Assembly: GCF_010727125.1 (NCBI RefSeq)
Contig: NZ_AP022564.1
Coordinates: 1,984,001-2,048,000, forward strand
Source: Mycolicibacter terrae
Lineage (GTDB): Bacteria > Actinomycetota > Actinomycetes > Mycobacteriales > Mycobacteriaceae
Direction of reading: 5' to 3'
Length of the DNA stretch: 64,000 nucleotides
Shown here: positions 60,864-64,000 of the stretch, one piece after another
How the letters are laid out: each line of letters begins with the position of its first letter
Position numbering within the stretch: position 1 is the stretch's first letter
Program-made: the position numbers and the translations under genes
Notes under the pieces: model-generated
What the model was told of the DNA's origin: nothing
Seen by the model: the letters and a program-made list of their open reading frames with translations, nothing else
Database searches by the model: none

Positions 60864-61648
60864 TGGGCCAAGCAAGCGATGTGGCGGTACGGGTCATCCC
60901 GTGCCTGGACGTCGACGGCGGCCGGGTGGTCAAGGGGGTCAACTTCGCGAACCTGCGCGATGCCGGGGATCCGGTCGAGCTGGCCGCCGCCTACGACGCC
61001 GAGGGCGCCGACGAACTGACCTTTCTCGATGTCACGGCCTCGTCGTCGGGCCGGGCCACCATGCTGGAGGTGGTCGCCCGCACCGCTGATCAGGTCTTCA
61101 TCCCGCTCACCGTCGGCGGCGGGGTGCGCACCGTCGCCGACGTGGATGTGCTGCTGCGGGCCGGTGCCGACAAGGTGTCGGTGAACACCGCCGCGATCGC
61201 CCGCCCGGAACTGCTGGCCGAATTGTCCCGCCAGTTCGGCTCCCAGTGCATCGTGCTGTCGGTCGACGCCCGCACGGTACCGGCCGGGTCGGCTCCGACC
61301 GCCTCCGGTTGGGAGGTCACCACCCACGGCGGCCGGCGGGGCACCGGCATCGACGCGGTGGAGTGGGCGGTCCGCGGTGTCGAACTGGGCGTCGGGGAGA
61401 TCCTGCTGAACTCGATGGACGCCGACGGCACCAAGGCCGGGTTCGACCTGGCGATGCTGCGCGCGGTGCGTGCGGCGGTGAGCGTCCCGGTGATCGCCAG
61501 CGGGGGAGCGGGCTCGGCAGAACATTTCGCCCCGGCGGTCGGTGCGGGAGCCGATGCGGTACTGGCGGCCAGCGTCTTTCATTTCCGCGAACTGACGATC
61601 GGGCAGGTCAAAGCGGCGATGGCGGCCGAAGGGGTCATAGTGCGATGA
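60863..61648 (+). CDS. hisF: imidazole glycerol phosphate synthase, cyclase subunit
   Basis: A 261-residue TIM barrel partner of His[20 protein letters not shown] carries the first catalytic Asp, [19 protein letters not shown] and [28 protein letters not shown] follow, and [20 protein letters not shown] carries the second. It produces imidazole glycerol phosphate and AICAR. ATG at 60863 shares a base with the impA stop. Confidence 0.96.
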   Translation: MGQASDVAVRVIPCLDVDGGRVVKGVNFANLRDAGDPVELAAAYDAEGADELTFLDVTASSSGRATMLEVVARTADQVFIPLTVGGGVRTVADVDVLLRAGADKVSVNTAAIARPELLAELSRQFGSQCIVLSVDARTVPAGSAPTASGWEVTTHGGRRGTGIDAVEWAVRGVELGVGEILLNSMDADGTKAGFDLAMLRAVRAAVSVPVIASGGAGSAEHFAPAVGAGADAVLAASVFHFRELTIGQVKAAMAAEGVIVR

Positions 61649-61992
61649 GTCTCGATCCGGCGATCGCGGCCCGACTCAAACGCAATGCCGACGGCTTGAT
61701 CGCCGCGGTCGCGCAGGAGCGGGGCAGCGGCGACGTGCTGATGGTCGCCTGGATGGACGACGACGCCCTGGCGCGAACGCTGGCGACCCGTGAGGCGACC
61801 TATTTCTCGCGGTCCCGGGGTCAGCAGTGGGTCAAGGGTGCGACGTCCGGGCACACCCAGTATGTGCACTCGGTGCGGTTGGATTGCGACGGTGACACCG
61901 TGCTGCTGGAGGTCGACCAGACCGGCGGAGCCTGCCACACCGGGGACCACAGCTGCTTCGACGCCGAGGTGCTGCTCGGTCCCGCGGATTGA
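61645..61992 (+). CDS. hisI: phosphoribosyl-AMP cyclohydrolase
   Basis: A 115-residue zinc enzyme hydrolysing PR-AMP. Landmarks are [63 protein letters not shown] metal region (Cys and two Asp) and [13 protein letters not shown]. It is monofunctional, with hisE expected elsewhere, as in other mycobacteria. ATG overlaps the hisF stop by four bases. It ends the operon. Confidence 0.95.
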   Translation: MSLDPAIAARLKRNADGLIAAVAQERGSGDVLMVAWMDDDALARTLATREATYFSRSRGQQWVKGATSGHTQYVHSVRLDCDGDTVLLEVDQTGGACHTGDHSCFDAEVLLGPAD

Positions 61993-62014
61993 TTCCCCGC
62001 CGGGTCACGAGCGG

Positions 62015-62020
62015 TATGCT
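62015..62020 (+). promoter_or_regulatory. -10 box for the coiled-coil gene after hisI
   Basis: TATGCT is a strong mycobacterial -10 and ends 8 bases before GTG 62029; no ribosome site is present. The coiled-coil gene therefore probably has its own leaderless transcript rather than being the ninth gene of the his operon. Confidence 0.55.
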
Positions 62021-62028
62021 GGCCGACT

Positions 62029-62748
62029 GTGAACTCCGACGAACCGGACGACTCGTACCCGTTGGACCACAGCACTTCGGGTTTGGAGCTGGAGCGGGTT
62101 TCCCAGCAGATCGACGCCCACTACGCCCAGGGCACGGTCAGCGACGTCGAGGCGCACCTGCCGCGCGCCGGGTCGCGGATCGTCGCGCTCACCAAGCAAC
62201 TGAGCGAGTCGCAGGCGACCCTGGAGTCAACGTCGGTGCGGTTCAACGAGTTGGCCTCGTCGATCCCGGGAGACATCGTGGATCTCAGTGACCGGCTTTC
62301 CGGAATACTCAACGGAGCCACCGCCGAAGCCGACGATATCCGCGCCGAGGCACAGCGTTTCGCCGACGAATTGCGCGGCGCCGCCGAGAAGGAGGCCGCG
62401 GCGATTCTCGACGATGCCGAGGCGCAGCGCCGGGAGGCGGCGCAATTGCGGGCCGAGTTGGAGACTCAGCACAAGCAGCTGCGAATCCATGCCGCACAAC
62501 TGCGTAGACAGGCCGTCATGAGTGCCGCGGAGATCATGAAAGAAGCCGAGAACCACGCCTCGGAGATATTGACCGAAATGAACAAGGCGATCACCACACA
62601 CGTGGCAGACGCACAGCTTCGGTTGACCGAACTCATGGATGCCCGCGCGAAAATCGTCGACCAGATTCAGCGTTCGACCACCCACGTGAAACGTGAATCC
62701 CTGCCTCCGGCCAAAGAGTCCTGGTTTCGCGAAAATCGTCCACGCTGA
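62029..62748 (+). CDS. coiled-coil protein of unknown function
   Basis: A 239-residue soluble protein without a known family. After an acidic N-terminus (NSDEPDDSYPLDH) almost the whole chain from about residue 20 to 215 is predicted helical and Ala/Glu/Arg/Gln-rich, e.g. AEADDIRAEAQRFADELRGA and AAEIMKEAENHASEILTEMN, with heptad-like spacing. The only Cys-free, Trp-poor composition and absence of TM or signal segments point to a cytosolic structural or scaffold protein. The next gene is also a coiled coil with a DivIVA-like head, so the two may act together in cell shape or polar growth; this is inference. Confidence 0.65.
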   Translation: MNSDEPDDSYPLDHSTSGLELERVSQQIDAHYAQGTVSDVEAHLPRAGSRIVALTKQLSESQATLESTSVRFNELASSIPGDIVDLSDRLSGILNGATAEADDIRAEAQRFADELRGAAEKEAAAILDDAEAQRREAAQLRAELETQHKQLRIHAAQLRRQAVMSAAEIMKEAENHASEILTEMNKAITTHVADAQLRLTELMDARAKIVDQIQRSTTHVKRESLPPAKESWFRENRPR

Positions 62749-62922
62749 CCCCGCTGGGGCCAGAATGCGATCCGGTGACACGCCCGGGCAGGTCTGGTAC
62801 GCTGCGTCGCACGGCAACCTGGGTGAGCCGGTCCATTTGGCCTCGCGCACAAGCCAACTCGGTCTAGCGCTGGTTGCCTGTCGAGCCAGAGACCGAACCA
62901 GTCGGGTACTAGGAGTGAATCG
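62749..62922 (+). promoter_or_regulatory. gap before the DivIVA-like gene
   Basis: This 174-base gap has TACGCT (about 62799-62804) as a possible -10 and TCTAG/TACTAG repeats closer to the gene. AGGAGTGA (62911-62918) is a good ribosome site five bases before GTG 62923. No strong terminator for the preceding gene was found. Confidence 0.3.
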
Positions 62923-63954
62923 GTGGCGCTAGAAATTCCGGAATTCGAAACGCAGATGCGCGGTTTCGATCGCAATGAGGTTTCCGATTACATCGCGCGC
63001 CTCCATCATGAAGTCGAGATTCTGCAGGAGCGTGCGAAATCCCTCGACGCGGTCAAAGCCCAGACGCGATTTGACCGCGAACAGCTCACCGCCGAGGTCA
63101 CGCGACTGCAGAACGACATTGTGCGGATGACCGCCGAGGCTGATTCCGAGCGTCAGCGCCTGACTGCCGAACTGGCCGAACTGCGGTCCCAATTCGAGCA
63201 GGTCACCGGTCCGGTCGATTCCGTCGAGGGCATGTCGGATCGCATCGCCAGGATGATGCGCATCGCCTCCGAAGAAGCGCGGCGGACCAAGGAACTGGCC
63301 CGCCAGGACGCCGAATCGCTGACCGGAGAGCTCCGCGAGCAGTTGGAGGCCGCCCGTCAGGACCGGGCCGCCGCCAGTGAGGCGCTGGCGGAGTTCCAGG
63401 CCTCCACCAATGCACGCCGGGCGAAGATCCTCGAAACCGCGACGGCCGAAGCCGAGGAGATCCTGCGGATCGCCCATGAGGAACGCAGCCGGATCGCCCA
63501 GGAGATCGAGGACGCCGAGCGCAGCCGCCGCGAGGTCTACCAGCGCCTCGCCGAGGAAGACGAGCGCAACCGCCGGGCCGCGCAGGAATCCCTCGATGAG
63601 CAGATCAAGCTGGCCTGGGAGGAGGACGAGCGCAACCGCCGGGAGGCGCAACGCCGTCTGGACCAGAAGATGCAGGCGGCCTGGGAGCAGGCCGAGGCCA
63701 ACATCGCCAAACTCGACAAGGAGGCCCGCCTGGAGGCGTCCACGCTGATCGCCACCACCAAACGCGAGGCCAAGCTGGTCACCGAACGCACCCAGTCCGA
63801 GGTCGATCTGTTGGTGCGGGAGCGTGCCGGGATCGTCACCCACCTCAACGAGATCCGGAACTGGATCGACACCGCCGTCGGCGAGAGCCGCCAGGTGGCC
63901 GAGGACGCCCCCGCCCAGGAAAGCGCGGCAGAGGAAGACGCCGCCGAGAATTAG
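62923..63954 (+). CDS. DivIVA-domain coiled-coil protein
   Basis: A 343-residue protein. The head EIPEFETQMRGFDRNEVSDYIARLHHEV has the DivIVA pattern FxxxxRGFDxxEVDxYI, which in DivIVA/Wag31 inserts into curved membrane. The rest is continuous coiled coil. At residues 211-254 a 22-residue unit occurs twice in tandem, each starting EEDERNRR and ending with (L/A)AW. The tail is acidic (EDAPAQESAAEEDAAEN). It is not Wag31 itself, which lies in the dcw-linked region elsewhere and has a different tail. A role as a polar or septal scaffold is inferred from the head. GTG at 62923 follows AGGAGTGA. Confidence 0.78.
   Translation: MALEIPEFETQMRGFDRNEVSDYIARLHHEVEILQERAKSLDAVKAQTRFDREQLTAEVTRLQNDIVRMTAEADSERQRLTAELAELRSQFEQVTGPVDSVEGMSDRIARMMRIASEEARRTKELARQDAESLTGELREQLEAARQDRAAASEALAEFQASTNARRAKILETATAEAEEILRIAHEERSRIAQEIEDAERSRREVYQRLAEEDERNRRAAQESLDEQIKLAWEEDERNRREAQRRLDQKMQAAWEQAEANIAKLDKEARLEASTLIATTKREAKLVTERTQSEVDLLVRERAGIVTHLNEIRNWIDTAVGESRQVAEDAPAQESAAEEDAAEN
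63553..63684 (+). repeat. 66-base tandem repeat within the DivIVA-like gene
   Basis: Two adjacent 66-base units (63553-63618 and 63619-63684) encode the 22-residue repeat beginning EEDERNRR. The first 24 bases of the two units differ at a single position (GAGGAAGAC against GAGGAGGAC), so the duplication is recognisable at DNA level. Twenty-two residues equal two hendecads, a coiled-coil period different from plain heptads. Confidence 0.85.
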
Positions 63955-64000
63955 GCCGACGAACGGGCCCGCAGCACCTGCAGCGCCTTGTCGGCGTGGG
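63951..64000 (-). CDS. bcpB: C-terminus of a BcpB-like peroxiredoxin (runs off the right edge)
   Basis: On the minus strand the last 16 codons before TAA (63953-63951) read HADKALQVLRARSSA. Mycobacterial BcpB peroxiredoxins end in a closely similar HADKAL..LR sequence, and in M. tuberculosis bcpB lies on the minus strand a little beyond hisI. With only 15 residues visible the call rests on that memory of the C-terminus plus synteny. The stop overlaps the stop of the DivIVA-like gene. Confidence 0.55.
   Translation of the reverse strand, partial: HADKALQVLRARSSA

Overview
The window is chromosomal DNA of a Mycobacterium (or a close relative split from it). The evidence is very high G+C, frequent GTG starts, two PPE-family genes, an MmpL exporter, DUF732 and F420-type proteins, and a gene order that from memory follows the M. 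tuberculosis stretch ileS - dinX - ansA - lspA - Rv1540 - dnaE1 - Rv1558 - ilvA - glgX - Rv1565c - ripD - bioA/F/D - bioB - Rv1590/91/92c/93c - nadA/B/C - Rv1598c - hisD..hisI - bcpB. The species cannot be fixed by eye. No tRNA, rRNA, insertion sequence, prophage or CRISPR array was seen.

Layout. 1-7370: an accessory block with a partial cytochrome P450, a phthiotriol-type SAM methyltransferase and an AurF-like diiron oxygenase on the minus strand, divergent from a Baeyer-Villiger-type monooxygenase and an MmpL transporter. 7400-8942: OsmC plus two tandem hemerythrin-like proteins. 8939-11214: two coupled secreted or surface hydrolases on the minus strand. 11281-14634: a T-box leader and ileS. 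15015-18069: two PPE genes and a DUF732 protein. 18078-27227: housekeeping genes (dinX, ansA, lspA, pseudouridine synthase, dodecin, dnaE1) with small methyltransferases between them. 27239-34145: an accessory block with a divergent PPOX/MerR pair, two tandem secreted paralogues of unknown function, a methyltransferase, and an enoyl-CoA hydratase / acyl-CoA synthetase / DUF488 unit. 34236-42539: Ddn-like protein, ilvA, a ThrE-type exporter, glgX, a membrane acyltransferase and the NlpC/P60 pseudo-enzyme RipD.

42702-48980 is the biotin locus: bioA, bioFD, bioQ divergent from bioB-bsaP-DUF2567. BioQ-type palindromes lie before bioF and between bioQ and bioB. 48946-54558 holds a lipase and the NAD de novo unit: the NrtR regulator divergent from nadABC, with a perfect 8-7-8 palindrome between them that also contains the apparent -10 box of nrtR. 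54578-55417 holds two tandem F420-type proteins. 55571-61992 is the tightly overlapped hisD-C-B-H-A-impA-F-I operon. 62029-63954 holds two coiled-coil proteins, the second DivIVA-like with a 22-residue tandem repeat. The window ends in the C-terminus of a BcpB-like peroxiredoxin.

Several genes have a TANNNT box only 6-9 bases before the start codon, which fits the leaderless transcripts common in mycobacteria. The least explained items are the secreted paralogue pair (28272-29831), the C-terminal tail of the second PPE protein, the DivIVA-like pair, and the DUF488 gene whose conserved N-terminus has no ordinary start codon. No clearly new multi-gene defence or mobile system was found.
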